Shown here: in pieces, positions 45,158 through 54,204 of the stretch | Position numbering within the stretch: position 1 is the first letter of the stretch | Layout of the letters: the number at the start of each line of letters is the position of its first letter | DNA from: JBKBII01 sp046299415 | GTDB lineage: Bacteria; Pseudomonadota; Gammaproteobacteria; Ectothiorhodospirales; Ectothiorhodospiraceae | Length of the DNA: 64,000 nucleotides | Reading direction: 5' to 3' | Assembly (NCBI GenBank): GCA_046299415.1 | Contig: JBKBII010000008.1 | Location: 62,001-126,000 of the forward strand | Translations under genes and position numbers: made by a program | The notes under the pieces: generated by a model | Databases searched by the model: none | Told to the model about the DNA's origin: nothing | What the model saw: the letters and a program-made list of their open reading frames with translations, nothing else

Positions 45158-47269
45158 ATGGCCGATAACGATCGCACCAACCGACCACACAACCTCGTTC
45201 CCCATCAACCGAGGCCAAACACTAGCGGTGCCGCCGAGCCGATGTGGGGCGATGCAGAACGCTGGGGATGGCCGCAGCGCTCTGCCGGAGTGCGCCTGAA
45301 GATTGATGGTAAACGTCTCGACGAGGCACTTCTCTCGGCCCTCGCCGATGATCGTTTTCTGCGCCTGAGCCTCGTTCAAGATGAGCTTGCGCGTCTCCTC
45401 GAAGCCGAGCGCCTGGACAGCTCACCGAACGACCACATCCGCTTCGTCACCGCCGCACTGGCCGTGCTCGATCAAGCACTCTCAAACCTGCGTCAGGTAC
45501 ATCCGCCACTCGGGCCCTTGCATCAACAGCGGCTTGAGACCGCTCTTTCAATTCTCGATTTTCTCGCGCTGCTCGAACTGCGCATCGGCTTGAACAAACA
45601 AAACGACCAACCGTCGATCGAAGCACGCGTGCGCGCGCTCGCATGGTGGGGCGAGCACAGTCTGTTGCTATGGTCGTTCTATCGCTCGACCCGCCCGGAT
45701 TTCTGGAGAAAATCCGCCGTCTTAATATCCAGCCTCACGGCTGACGATGCCCTTGATCGCAAGATCCCGCTCACACCACCGCGCTATGGTGTCAACGAAC
45801 TTTCGGCCGCGATGATATTGACCGGACTTGCCGTCGTTACGGTCAGTCAACCCATCGCGCTGCCTCGCGGCGCTGCAATTAGCCTGTTCGAATGGACCCT
45901 CACCACGCCTCCCGCTGTCGAAAACGGCCTCACTCGCCCAATGCCCAACGGCAGGCTCGTGGTCGGTTTCGATATGAGCTCAGCCGATGCACCCATGATC
46001 GCCACCGACACGCGTCTGCCCATGCGTCGTGGGATCTGGTTCTCACTCGACACCCTCGTACAACGGCTCCGCGAAGACGCCGACGCTGTGACGATTGAAC
46101 CCGCCCGACACGACGCAAAAACCTCTTCCAGCCTGCATCTGCGCGATCACCTAATCCGCATCTGGACGCACAAACCCACGCGGCGGCACTCACGCGTCGC
46201 GGTCGACGCCGAAATCACGGCGCTCACCGGAATCCCCGCGATTCACGAACGATTGACGCAAGAGGCGACAGCACGACGCAAAGCTGCAGACCAATACGCC
46301 CACCACGAAGCGGCCACTCAGGCGGCCGACGATGACGAGCAGATTGCCTCATCGCAGGCCGTGAGTGCGGCGGCTCCCGTTCGATCTCCGCCGGGCCCTG
46401 AAGAGCCCGATGATTCTCCGGCGACTCCACGATCCGCCCGGCAACAGCATCCGCAGGACGCGTCGAGCCAATCCGTCGGCCCGAAGGCCACCGAACGCGG
46501 CGCCGTTCAGGTTTTCGTGCTGCCAGAGGACAACACGGTGCCGAACTGGAGGCTCGACGGCCAACCGGCCATCGAAGACGGCCCCAAACCGCTTGGAGCA
46601 CGAGACTTCGGAACCGCCGAGTCCGCATGGCTGGCGGCCGAACGAGGCCTCGACAGCCCATCGACCGGATCATCGAGTAGCACGAACCCCGACACGACTT
46701 ACCGCTGGATCCTGCGCAATCGCAGCGCCGGCGGACTTCGCCTGCAAATTCGGCAAGCGCCAGTCGGCGCCCTGTTGGTCGGTGAGCTGATCGCGCTGCG
46801 CGGCGAAGCCCGCGCGACACCAAGAACGGACGCCGCCTCATCGCCCGCTCGCACACCCGCGCAGCCACCCTGGCAGATTGGTGTACTGCGCTGGATCAAG
46901 GAAGACGAATCCGGAGTGCTCGAAGGTGGATTCGAGCGCCTCGCCATAAACCCTCTTCCTGGAGACGCCTTCGTCATGCGCAATCGCCGCGCCTACGGCG
47001 AGGTCATCCCGACGCTCATGATCTCCGATGACCGCGGCAACACTGGTGCCATGCTGCTGCTACCCGCTCACCAGCTCGCTAACGAGTCAATGATTGTTCT
47101 CCGCATCGCTGGCGTTTCTCGAATCGTTCATCTCAACCCAGCCACCATAGCCGTCAGTGCCCTGTTTCAAATGCGCAGCTTCCGAGTCAGCGACGACAAG
47201 CTTCTTGCCAATCCCGACGAATCGAACACCACTCGATACGAACAAGCCGACGAGTGGAAAATTCTTTGA
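45158..47269 (+). CDS. PilZ-like domain protein, probable cyclic-di-GMP effector (split PilZ motifs)
   Basis: 703 residues, no signal peptide or membrane segment. A helical N-terminal region (about 45-210) is followed by a beta-rich segment. An RRHSR sequence at 342-346 fits the PilZ RxxxR motif. An A/S/P/D-rich linker spans about 380-510. NRSAGG at 521-526, within WILRNRSAGGLRLQI, fits the PilZ [D/N]xSxxG motif, and WQIGVLRWIKED (about 572-583) fits the later PilZ strands. In ordinary PilZ domains the two motifs are about 20-30 residues apart; here about 175 separate them. Cyclic-di-GMP binding is inferred from motifs alone. A FimX-like gene follows after 445 bp on the same strand. GGAA and CCGGAA precede the ATG. 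Confidence 0.75.
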   Translation: MADNDRTNRPHNLVPHQPRPNTSGAAEPMWGDAERWGWPQRSAGVRLKIDGKRLDEALLSALADDRFLRLSLVQDELARLLEAERLDSSPNDHIRFVTAALAVLDQALSNLRQVHPPLGPLHQQRLETALSILDFLALLELRIGLNKQNDQPSIEARVRALAWWGEHSLLLWSFYRSTRPDFWRKSAVLISSLTADDALDRKIPLTPPRYGVNELSAAMILTGLAVVTVSQPIALPRGAAISLFEWTLTTPPAVENGLTRPMPNGRLVVGFDMSSADAPMIATDTRLPMRRGIWFSLDTLVQRLREDADAVTIEPARHDAKTSSSLHLRDHLIRIWTHKPTRRHSRVAVDAEITALTGIPAIHERLTQEATARRKAADQYAHHEAATQAADDDEQIASSQAVSAAAPVRSPPGPEEPDDSPATPRSARQQHPQDASSQSVGPKATERGAVQVFVLPEDNTVPNWRLDGQPAIEDGPKPLGARDFGTAESAWLAAERGLDSPSTGSSSSTNPDTTYRWILRNRSAGGLRLQIRQAPVGALLVGELIALRGEARATPRTDAASSPARTPAQPPWQIGVLRWIKEDESGVLEGGFERLAINPLPGDAFVMRNRRAYGEVIPTLMISDDRGNTGAMLLLPAHQLANESMIVLRIAGVSRIVHLNPATIAVSALFQMRSFRVSDDKLLANPDESNTTRYEQADEWKIL

Positions 47270-47714
47270 TATGGCTTTCGGACCCCGTATCCGACGACAC
47301 TGCCACCCAATGCACAAAAAAGCTGCAGGACAGGCCATGGCACGCGCCACGCCGAGTATCGTGGACGATACTGCCGCGGGCCCTGTTGCGAATGACATTA
47401 TGAGCTCCACGCAAACGCTGGCGCACAACAACGCGTATTCGCGCCTCGCATCGAGCACGACTAGCCGCGCGTCCAGACGCCAGACGGCACCGCGCTTTTC
47501 GCGCAACTCGATTCGAACCGACCGAGCGCCGAGCAGCCATGATGGTCGGTCAACCGGACTCAGCACCGAACATTCCACGTCGACTCAATTGCTTTAGTCT
47601 GTTGCCCCGGCCCGGCACGGTAAGCAAGCAGATGCCGGACATCGCTTGACGACAACGACGCCCAGCGCCCGCCAGACGAACACCCCATCATTCACAGGTT
47701 TCTCAAGGGTCGCC
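47270..47714. other. Spacer between the PilZ-like and FimX-like genes
   Basis: 445 bp with no recognised gene. Open frames on both strands (for example 47157-47597 plus and 47087-47578 minus) overlap the PilZ-like gene end and look non-coding. The FimX-like gene could share a transcript with its neighbour or have its own promoter here; the sequence does not decide. Confidence 0.5.
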
Positions 47715-49766
47715 ATGAACAACATTCGGCTGCTTTTTTTGACACGGGACGCCAACGCAGCGGAAGCCGTGATCGCGCGTGTTCGTCGACACGGACACGC
47801 TGTACGCGCTCAATCCTGCGACGACGAAGCATGTATCGATGAAACCATCGAGACCTTTCGCCCCGAAGCCTTGGTCGTCCTCGCGACCACGCTGGACCTT
47901 GGTGTCGCCGAGACATGGATGGACCGACACAGTCAGGCTGGACGCCTGCCGCCTGTCGTCTGGGTCGAGCAACACAGTGTAGACACCGCCTTCACCCTGC
48001 TCGAATCTGGAATCTACGCCCTGTGTCCGCCGGACTCGCCCGATCTCGTCGCGCTCTACGTCATTCGAGCCGCCGAGCATGCCAAAAACCTCGCCGCCCT
48101 TCGCAAGCTCGAGCAAGCCGTCCGCGAAAGCGACGACCGCTGTCGTCTGTTGCTCGACCACTCGAAAGACGCGATCGCCTACATTCACGAAGGTCTTCAT
48201 CTCTACGCTAACGAAGCCTGGCTCGAGCGTTTTGAAATCGAGGACACTGACGAAGCACTCACGCTCACCCTGCTCGATCTCGTCGAACGTGACGATCGTG
48301 AGGCACTTAAGGCGTTTCTTCGTGAAGCGGAACGCCCAGGCCAGCACCACCAACGTTTCAATTTCCGTGGCTTGCGTGGCGCGCAATTCGACGCAGAAAT
48401 CAACGTTTCACCGGCACACCTTCAAAGCGAGCAGTGCCAACAGATCGTCTTGCAAACGTCTGACGCCCTGTCACCAGTCGAAATCGAGCGACTGGCCACG
48501 ATCGACCCTGGTACCGGACTCGCCAATCGGCGGCATTTCCTCTCACAACTGCAACGCGCCATCGCCGACGCCGGTAACGATGACGGTGAATCATTCAGCG
48601 TGGTGCTACTTGGTGTCGATCGCCTTGATCACCATCGCGCCCAGCTTGGCGTGGCGCGCACGGACGATCTGCTCGCAGCCTGCGCACGACTGATCCGAGA
48701 CAGCCTTCCAGAAAACGCGATCGGCGCTCACCTTGAGGCCGAAACCTTCGGCATCCTTCTACCCGGCGCGCGGCGCAGCAGCGCCGAATCCGCCATGCAA
48801 ACCTTGCATCAGATCACCAACGACGCCCTACTCGATCTCACCGACGCATCGGTTCAGATCAACACCAGCGCCGTCGGCATTGCTGGCGGCGTCTATTCGG
48901 AAGGCGCCGATGCCTTACTACCGAGAGCCTTGAAAGAGCTTGGCAATCTCCAGCGCGCAGGCGGACAAAAAGCCCGTTTCATAACGGTGACCCGCCCCGA
49001 CACCCGCAGCAGCAGCAACGACGCGACGTGGAAAGCTTTGCTGCGAGAGGCATTGGACGAACGACGCGTCAGTCTCGCCTTTCAGCCCATCGTGTCATTG
49101 CGCGGCGAAGTTCAGCCCAACTTCAACGTTTTCGTGCGTGTGACCGATGGCGACGGTGTCACCCACGACGCTCACGATTTCATCGACGTTGCCGAGCGCG
49201 CCGGGCTCGCTCAAGAGATCGATCGCTTTGTCCTCATGCACGCAGCCGCACGGCTGAAATCCCTGCTGACCGCGCATCCCGAGATGCGCCTGTTCGTCAA
49301 GCTATCCGCCCACACCCTGAGTGAAAACGGGGCCATCGAGAAAATCTTCGAAGACTTCGGCCGTTTGCAAGTACCAGCCGATCGTCTCGTGATCGAAATT
49401 CGTGAATCGGCGATCCTGACTCACCTCAAACCCGCGATGGCGGTCGCTGCGACACTGGCCCGAATTGGTTCAGCGCTCTGTCTCGTCGAGTTCGGCAATG
49501 GCCTCGACCCCGAGAAAATGCTTGGCCTCGTCAAACCAAATTTTGTCAAACTTGACCCGGCTCAGATCGAGCGGCTCAAGCAGGGCGACGAAGATCTCGG
49601 TCGATGGGTGCAAACGACACACGATATTGGCGCATGTTTCATGGTCTCACACGTCGAGAATGCGGAACTGCTCGCACAAGCCTTCGCGCTCAATATCGAC
49701 TATGCCCAAGGGAACTTCATCCAAGCACCAACAGACGGAATTAACTTCGACTTCGAAGCGTTCTGA
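47715..49766 (+). CDS. FimX-like protein: receiver-like, PAS, degenerate GGDEF and degenerate EAL domains
   Basis: 683 residues from ATG 47715 (AAGGGT upstream; an open frame extends to 47646). Residues 1-125 form a receiver-like fold, 140-250 a PAS-like domain with YIHEGLHLYANEAWLERF. The GGDEF domain (about 255-425) has EAETF at 341-345 in place of GGDEF. The EAL domain (about 440-675) has NVF at 471-473 in place of EAL and ends FALNIDYAQGNFIQAP, as in FimX. Both catalytic signatures are lost, so it is probably a cyclic-di-GMP receptor, as FimX is in Pseudomonas and Xanthomonas type IV pilus control. That role is inferred from the family. Confidence 0.88.
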   Translation: MNNIRLLFLTRDANAAEAVIARVRRHGHAVRAQSCDDEACIDETIETFRPEALVVLATTLDLGVAETWMDRHSQAGRLPPVVWVEQHSVDTAFTLLESGIYALCPPDSPDLVALYVIRAAEHAKNLAALRKLEQAVRESDDRCRLLLDHSKDAIAYIHEGLHLYANEAWLERFEIEDTDEALTLTLLDLVERDDREALKAFLREAERPGQHHQRFNFRGLRGAQFDAEINVSPAHLQSEQCQQIVLQTSDALSPVEIERLATIDPGTGLANRRHFLSQLQRAIADAGNDDGESFSVVLLGVDRLDHHRAQLGVARTDDLLAACARLIRDSLPENAIGAHLEAETFGILLPGARRSSAESAMQTLHQITNDALLDLTDASVQINTSAVGIAGGVYSEGADALLPRALKELGNLQRAGGQKARFITVTRPDTRSSSNDATWKALLREALDERRVSLAFQPIVSLRGEVQPNFNVFVRVTDGDGVTHDAHDFIDVAERAGLAQEIDRFVLMHAAARLKSLLTAHPEMRLFVKLSAHTLSENGAIEKIFEDFGRLQVPADRLVIEIRESAILTHLKPAMAVAATLARIGSALCLVEFGNGLDPEKMLGLVKPNFVKLDPAQIERLKQGDEDLGRWVQTTHDIGACFMVSHVENAELLAQAFALNIDYAQGNFIQAPTDGINFDFEAF

Positions 49767-49931
49767 CCAGGGCGCCCGCCGGGCCCAGCCTAGGATAGCC
49801 CTCCGCAACGGCAGACATTGAGGCCCTTGGCTTTTGCGCAACTTGGGTCCATCAAATCAAGGCTCGACGGCCGCGGCTTGGGAACCACGCCTCGGAGTGT
49901 AAGAACGTGGCAAGCGACCCGATTGATATTA

Positions 49932-49971
49932 CACTGTGCGTGATCTTGCACTGTGCGCGCTTCGCAGTGCA
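49932..49971. repeat. Direct and inverted repeat cluster between the FimX-like gene and dnaJ
   Basis: CACTGTGCG occurs at 49932-49940 and again at 49949-49957, a 17-base period. The second copy is part of a perfect inverted repeat TGCACTG (49947-49953) / CAGTGCA (49965-49971) with an 11-base loop. It lies in the 276-bp convergent spacer downstream of both genes. No T-run follows on either strand. Confidence 0.55.
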
Positions 49972-50042
49972 CGCGGCCCAATCCGAGCGAGTCGCGGCGC
50001 AAACCAGGCGGTGCTCGCCAGCAGATTGAAGTCGCGAGCGAC

Positions 50043-51176
50043 TCACCGGCTCCAAAACTTCAGGTCCTCAAAAAATTGCTTGACCCCACCGAGCCAGCTC
50101 GACGCCTGCGGACTGTGGCGATCGCCACCCTCTTGAGTGCTCTGCTCAAGCGCCTCAAGTAACTCTTTCTGCTTTGCCGTGAGATTGACCGGCGTCTCAA
50201 CCACGACACGGCAAATCAAGTCACCCTGACCGCCGCCATGCACCGACGACACACCCTTGCCCCGCAGCCTGAATTGGCGCGAAGTCTGCGTCTCGGGCGG
50301 AATCTTCAACATCACGCGACCATTCAAACACGGCACTTCGAGCTCTCCGCCTAACGCGGCCGTCGCAAAAGATATCGGCACATCACAGTGCAGATCGTTG
50401 CCGTCGCGTTTAAACAGCTCATGAGGACGAACCCGGATCATCACGTACAAATCGCCCGGCGAACCGCCCATCGAGCCGGCTTCACCCTGTCCGGACAGAC
50501 GTATGCGATCACCGCTGTCAACCCCCGCCGGAATCTTGACCTCAAGGGTATGGCTTTCCTGCACTCGACCTGTTCCATGGCAATCGAGGCATGGTTCACG
50601 GATCACTTTCCCTAGGCCGCCGCAGCTCGGACACGTCTGCTGCACCGAGAAGAAACCCTGCTGCACGCGGACCTGACCAACACCACCGCAGGTCTGGCAA
50701 ACCTCTGGCTTGGTACCCTTGCGCGCACCACTGCCGCCGCAGGATTGGCATTCAGAGCTGCGCGGGATGCGAATTTTCTTTTCGCAGCCAAACACCGCTT
50801 CCTCGAGACTGATCTCAAGGTTGTACTGCAGGTCGGCGCCCCGGCTCGCCCGTGGTCCACCACGACCACGAGCTCCACCAAAAATATCGCCAAAGATATC
50901 CTCAAAAATATCGCCGAACGAAGCACCACCACCCTGAAAACCGCCGGCCCCAGAAACACCCGCGTGCCCGAAACGGTCATAGGCCGCGCGCTTCTCGGTG
51001 TCCGACAGAACCTCATACGCAGCGCGTGCTTCCTTGAACTTGGCCTCCGACTCCGCGTCGCCGGGGTTTCGGTCAGGGTGGTATTTCATTGCCAGGCGCC
51101 GAAACGCTTTCTTGATCGCGTCAGGACTGGCATCCCGCTGCACACCCAACACCTCGTAATAATCCCGCTCCGCCAT
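50043..51176 (-). CDS. dnaJ: Molecular chaperone DnaJ
   Basis: Hsp40 co-chaperone that delivers clients to DnaK and stimulates its ATPase. 377 residues. J domain with HPD in MKYHPDRNPGDAE (residues about 29-41), a Gly/Phe-rich stretch (about 75-110), and four zinc motifs CQSCGGSG, CQTCGGVG, CPSCGGLG and CLDCHGTG. The C-terminal client-binding domains follow (GDLYVMIRVRPHELFKRDGNDL). ATG 51176 (MAERDYYEVLG) is the family start. It lies 230 bp after dnaK. Confidence 0.98.
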   Translation of the reverse strand: MAERDYYEVLGVQRDASPDAIKKAFRRLAMKYHPDRNPGDAESEAKFKEARAAYEVLSDTEKRAAYDRFGHAGVSGAGGFQGGGASFGDIFEDIFGDIFGGARGRGGPRASRGADLQYNLEISLEEAVFGCEKKIRIPRSSECQSCGGSGARKGTKPEVCQTCGGVGQVRVQQGFFSVQQTCPSCGGLGKVIREPCLDCHGTGRVQESHTLEVKIPAGVDSGDRIRLSGQGEAGSMGGSPGDLYVMIRVRPHELFKRDGNDLHCDVPISFATAALGGELEVPCLNGRVMLKIPPETQTSRQFRLRGKGVSSVHGGGQGDLICRVVVETPVNLTAKQKELLEALEQSTQEGGDRHSPQASSWLGGVKQFFEDLKFWSR

Positions 51177-51282
51177 AGCAATACCCATCTCTGATTGCGA
51201 CTCAAACGCTACATGATGAAACCGGTGATGACTCGCCCCGGATCGCAACGCGTGAAAAAATCCTGACCACTGATAAGGCAAA

Positions 51283-51309
51283 GGCCGGGGCAGCATCGCT
51301 GGCCCGGCC
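51283..51309 (-). terminator. Strong hairpin in the dnaK-dnaJ spacer, possible partial terminator
   Basis: On the minus strand: GGCCGGG, one mismatch, CAGC-GAT-GCTG, one mismatch, CCCGGCC. This gives eleven paired positions around a three-base loop, followed by TTTGCCTT. The U-tract is short, so it may attenuate rather than stop transcription, lowering dnaJ relative to dnaK. Confidence 0.5.
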
Positions 51310-51406
51310 CTGCCTCTCATCGCCTCAGGGGTCTATCGACGCTATCGCGACGCGACCACCAAAATCGAAGCGACGAACCGCTCCGGTCACTCAAGGGATC
51401 GAGGCC

Positions 51407-53329
51407 TTACGACCTCTTTTTATCGTCGACTTCTTCGAACTCCGCGTCGACAACATCATCACCCTTGGACTGAGCCGACTCACCGGCATGACCGGTTTCG
51501 CCATCAGGCGTGCCTTGCGAGTAGGCCCGTTCTGCCAGCTTGCCCGATGCCTCAGCCAGCTTCTGCGTCGCGGCCTCAATCGCGGCAACATCATCTCCTG
51601 CTTTGGCGCGATTGACCTCGGCAACCGCCGCCTCGATCGCGGACTTTTCCTCTGCGCTGGCGCGATCACCAAACTCTTTCAGTGATTTCTCGGCTGAGTG
51701 CACCAACGCGTCGGCCTGATTGCGCGCCGTTGCCAAAGCGTGGAACTTCTTGTCCTCCTCGGCGTGTGCCTCCGCATCCCGGATCATCCGCTTGACCTCT
51801 TCGTCCGACAGGCCCGAAGAAGCCTTGATCACGATCTTGTTTTCCTTGCCCGTCGCCTTATCCTTGGCCGACACGTTGAGGATGCCGTTGGCGTCAATAT
51901 CGAACGTCACCTCGATTTGCGGCGTACCGCGTGGCGCCGGTGGGATTTCAGTCAGATCGAACTTGCCGAGAGACTTGTTCGCCGAAGCCATCTCGCGCTC
52001 ACCCTGCAGCACATGCACCGTCACGGCGGGCTGGTTGTCATCGGCCGTGGAAAACACTTGGCTGGCTTTCGTCGGAATCGTCGTGTTCTTTTCGATCAAC
52101 TTGGTCATGACGCCACCGAGCGTCTCAATACCCAACGACAGCGGCGTTACATCCAACAACAGCACGTCCTTCACCGAACCGCCGAGCACGCCACCCTGGA
52201 CCGCAGCACCGATCGCAACGGCCTCATCGGGGTTAACGTCCTTGCGCGGCTCCTGACCAAAAAACTTCGCGACGGCTTCCTGCACTTTCGGCATGCGCGT
52301 CTGGCCGCCAACCAGAATGACGTCGTCGATCTCGGAAGCCTGAAGGCCAGCGTCCTTCAGCGCCACGCGGCAGGGCTCAATCGTGCGCTCGACCAGATCC
52401 TCGACGAGGCTCTCAAGCTTGGCACGCGACAGCTTGATCGCCATATGTTTCGGCCCCGACGCATCGGCCGTCACGTAGGGCAGGTTAACGTCAGTCTGCT
52501 GACTCGATGACAGCTCGATCTTGGCCTTTTCAGCCGCCTCTTTGACACGCTGCATGGCAAGCGCATCACCCTTCAGATCGACACCTTGGTCTTTCTTGAA
52601 CTCAGAGACCAAGTAATCGATCACTCGATTGTCAAAATCTTCACCACCTAAGAACGTATCGCCGTTGGTCGCCAGAACCTCGAATTGATGTTCACCATCG
52701 ACTTCAGCGATCTCGATGATCGACACATCGAAGGTCCCCCCGCCAAGGTCATACACCGCGATTTTGCGATCGCCACGCTTTTTATCCAAACCATAGGCCA
52801 GCGCCGCAGCCGTCGGCTCGTTGATGATGCGCTTGACCTCGAGGCCCGCAATACGTCCGGCGTCTTTCGTTGCCTGACGCTGACTATCGTTGAAGTAAGC
52901 CGGCACGGTAATAACGGCCTCGGTCACTGTCTCGCCAAGATAATCTTCGGCGGTCTTTTTCATTTTTTGCAGAACGCGGGCCGAGATCTCTGGCGGTGCC
53001 ATTTTTTTACCGCGAACTTCAACCCAAGCGTCGCCATTGTCGGCCTTGACGATCGCAAACGGCACGAGACCGATGTCCTTCTGCACCGCCGGTTCGTCGT
53101 AACGCCGGCCAATCAAGCGTTTGACCGCGTACAACGTGTTCTTGGGATTGGTAACCGCCTGACGCTTGGCCGACTGACCGACAAGAACCTCGTTGTCTTC
53201 GGTGAATGCCACGATCGAAGGCGTCGTTCTTGCGCCCTCGCTGTTCTCGATCACCTTGACCTGGTCGCCTTCCATGACAGCGACACATGAGTTGGTGGTA
53301 CCAAGATCGATCCCGATGATTTTGCTCAT
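51407..53329 (-). CDS. dnaK: Molecular chaperone DnaK (Hsp70)
   Basis: ATP-dependent chaperone for nascent and stress-unfolded proteins. 640 residues. Nucleotide-binding signatures are IGIDLGTTNSCVAVMEG, IAVYDLGGGTFDVSIIEI and VILVGGQTRMPKVQ; the linker is DVLLLDVTPLSLGIET; the C-terminal EEVDDKKRS resembles the EEVKD-type tail. ATG 53329 (MSKIIGIDLG) has GGAG upstream; the ATG at 53341 is unlikely. It is separated from grpE by an unusual 875-bp spacer. Confidence 0.98.
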   Translation of the reverse strand: MSKIIGIDLGTTNSCVAVMEGDQVKVIENSEGARTTPSIVAFTEDNEVLVGQSAKRQAVTNPKNTLYAVKRLIGRRYDEPAVQKDIGLVPFAIVKADNGDAWVEVRGKKMAPPEISARVLQKMKKTAEDYLGETVTEAVITVPAYFNDSQRQATKDAGRIAGLEVKRIINEPTAAALAYGLDKKRGDRKIAVYDLGGGTFDVSIIEIAEVDGEHQFEVLATNGDTFLGGEDFDNRVIDYLVSEFKKDQGVDLKGDALAMQRVKEAAEKAKIELSSSQQTDVNLPYVTADASGPKHMAIKLSRAKLESLVEDLVERTIEPCRVALKDAGLQASEIDDVILVGGQTRMPKVQEAVAKFFGQEPRKDVNPDEAVAIGAAVQGGVLGGSVKDVLLLDVTPLSLGIETLGGVMTKLIEKNTTIPTKASQVFSTADDNQPAVTVHVLQGEREMASANKSLGKFDLTEIPPAPRGTPQIEVTFDIDANGILNVSAKDKATGKENKIVIKASSGLSDEEVKRMIRDAEAHAEEDKKFHALATARNQADALVHSAEKSLKEFGDRASAEEKSAIEAAVAEVNRAKAGDDVAAIEAATQKLAEASGKLAERAYSQGTPDGETGHAGESAQSKGDDVVDAEFEEVDDKKRS

Positions 53330-54204
53330 GAAAAACTCCAAGTAAAGTGTTGATCGTTATTAGCCGCGCATGCGTTCGACCGCGCTGCACCATACCTTTC
53401 GTCACCGCACAGCGTTGAGGCGATCAAGACCCTGGGCCCGCAATCTCACGGCCCGCTGCCAATCGCCTCACCCCCAACCCGATGCAGGTCGAATTTCGGC
53501 CCAAAGGCCTAGCCAAGTGCGAAATGGCCTGCGATCAGAGCCGACATGCTCCGGCGCCTGAAACCGGATTCAGAGATCGAGACATCACGATTCGATTGGC
53601 GCCCTGTAAACGCATCACCGGCGTTGAAACCCTGACGACGGACGAAGCCCCACGACGGACGAAGCCCCTCGCTCAATCCCTTTGAAACTTGCCAGGACTC
53701 TCGTCTAAGATCCGTTACGAAGCGCCTGCCGATTAATCTTTAAACTCAGATATGCGGTCGCCTGAGTGCTTTTCAAGTCCGATGATCATCTCACTGGCGA
53801 TCATTTTCCCTGATCCCCAATGCTCGTTTTTTTGCTCGATCCCCTTTGCTCGACCGATTGGCTCAGCGGCTTTTACCCAAGCGCCTCGTCGGGGGCACGA
53901 TGAAAACCGTGCGACGAATCGCCAGTGGATCCATGACGTGGGACGAGCCTGGCGTGCCACGCGGCCGCGAAAACCGTCCCCAAAAAGGATCGTTCAAGAT
54001 TCGCCAGCTTTCAGTCTTCGGGCACCAGGCACGTGTCGATGAACCGTCGCTCCCTTTCACAGCTTGGGGCCGCCCCCGCGTCAGTGACGTCGACCATCTC
54101 CCGATATCGACTTGAATACGGTCGTTGCGCGGCGAGCCTGTCGCGAGCGCCTAACGAAACCACGGCCCGTATGCGACTCATTCGTGCCGATCGAGACCGA
54201 ACCG
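53330..54204. other. Long spacer between grpE and dnaK
   Basis: 875 bp inside the hrcA-grpE-dnaK-dnaJ set. Three short minus-strand frames (53733-53960, 53863-54060, 54011-54208) and shadow plus-strand frames exist; none has a recognised domain. The part near 53730-53860 is AT-richer than the surroundings. One GAGTGCT half-site at 53764-53770 resembles half of a CIRCE operator, but its partner arm does not match. No terminator was seen. Confidence 0.5.

Noticed and set aside
47087..47597. Opposite-strand open frames in the PilZ-like/FimX-like gap
   Set aside because: Both overlap the end of the PilZ-like gene and neither has a start signal or domain.
53746..53772. CIRCE operator candidate around GAGTGCT
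   Set aside because: The right arm matches seven of nine bases, but the left arm at the required spacing matches only about four of nine, so it is not a credible inverted repeat.
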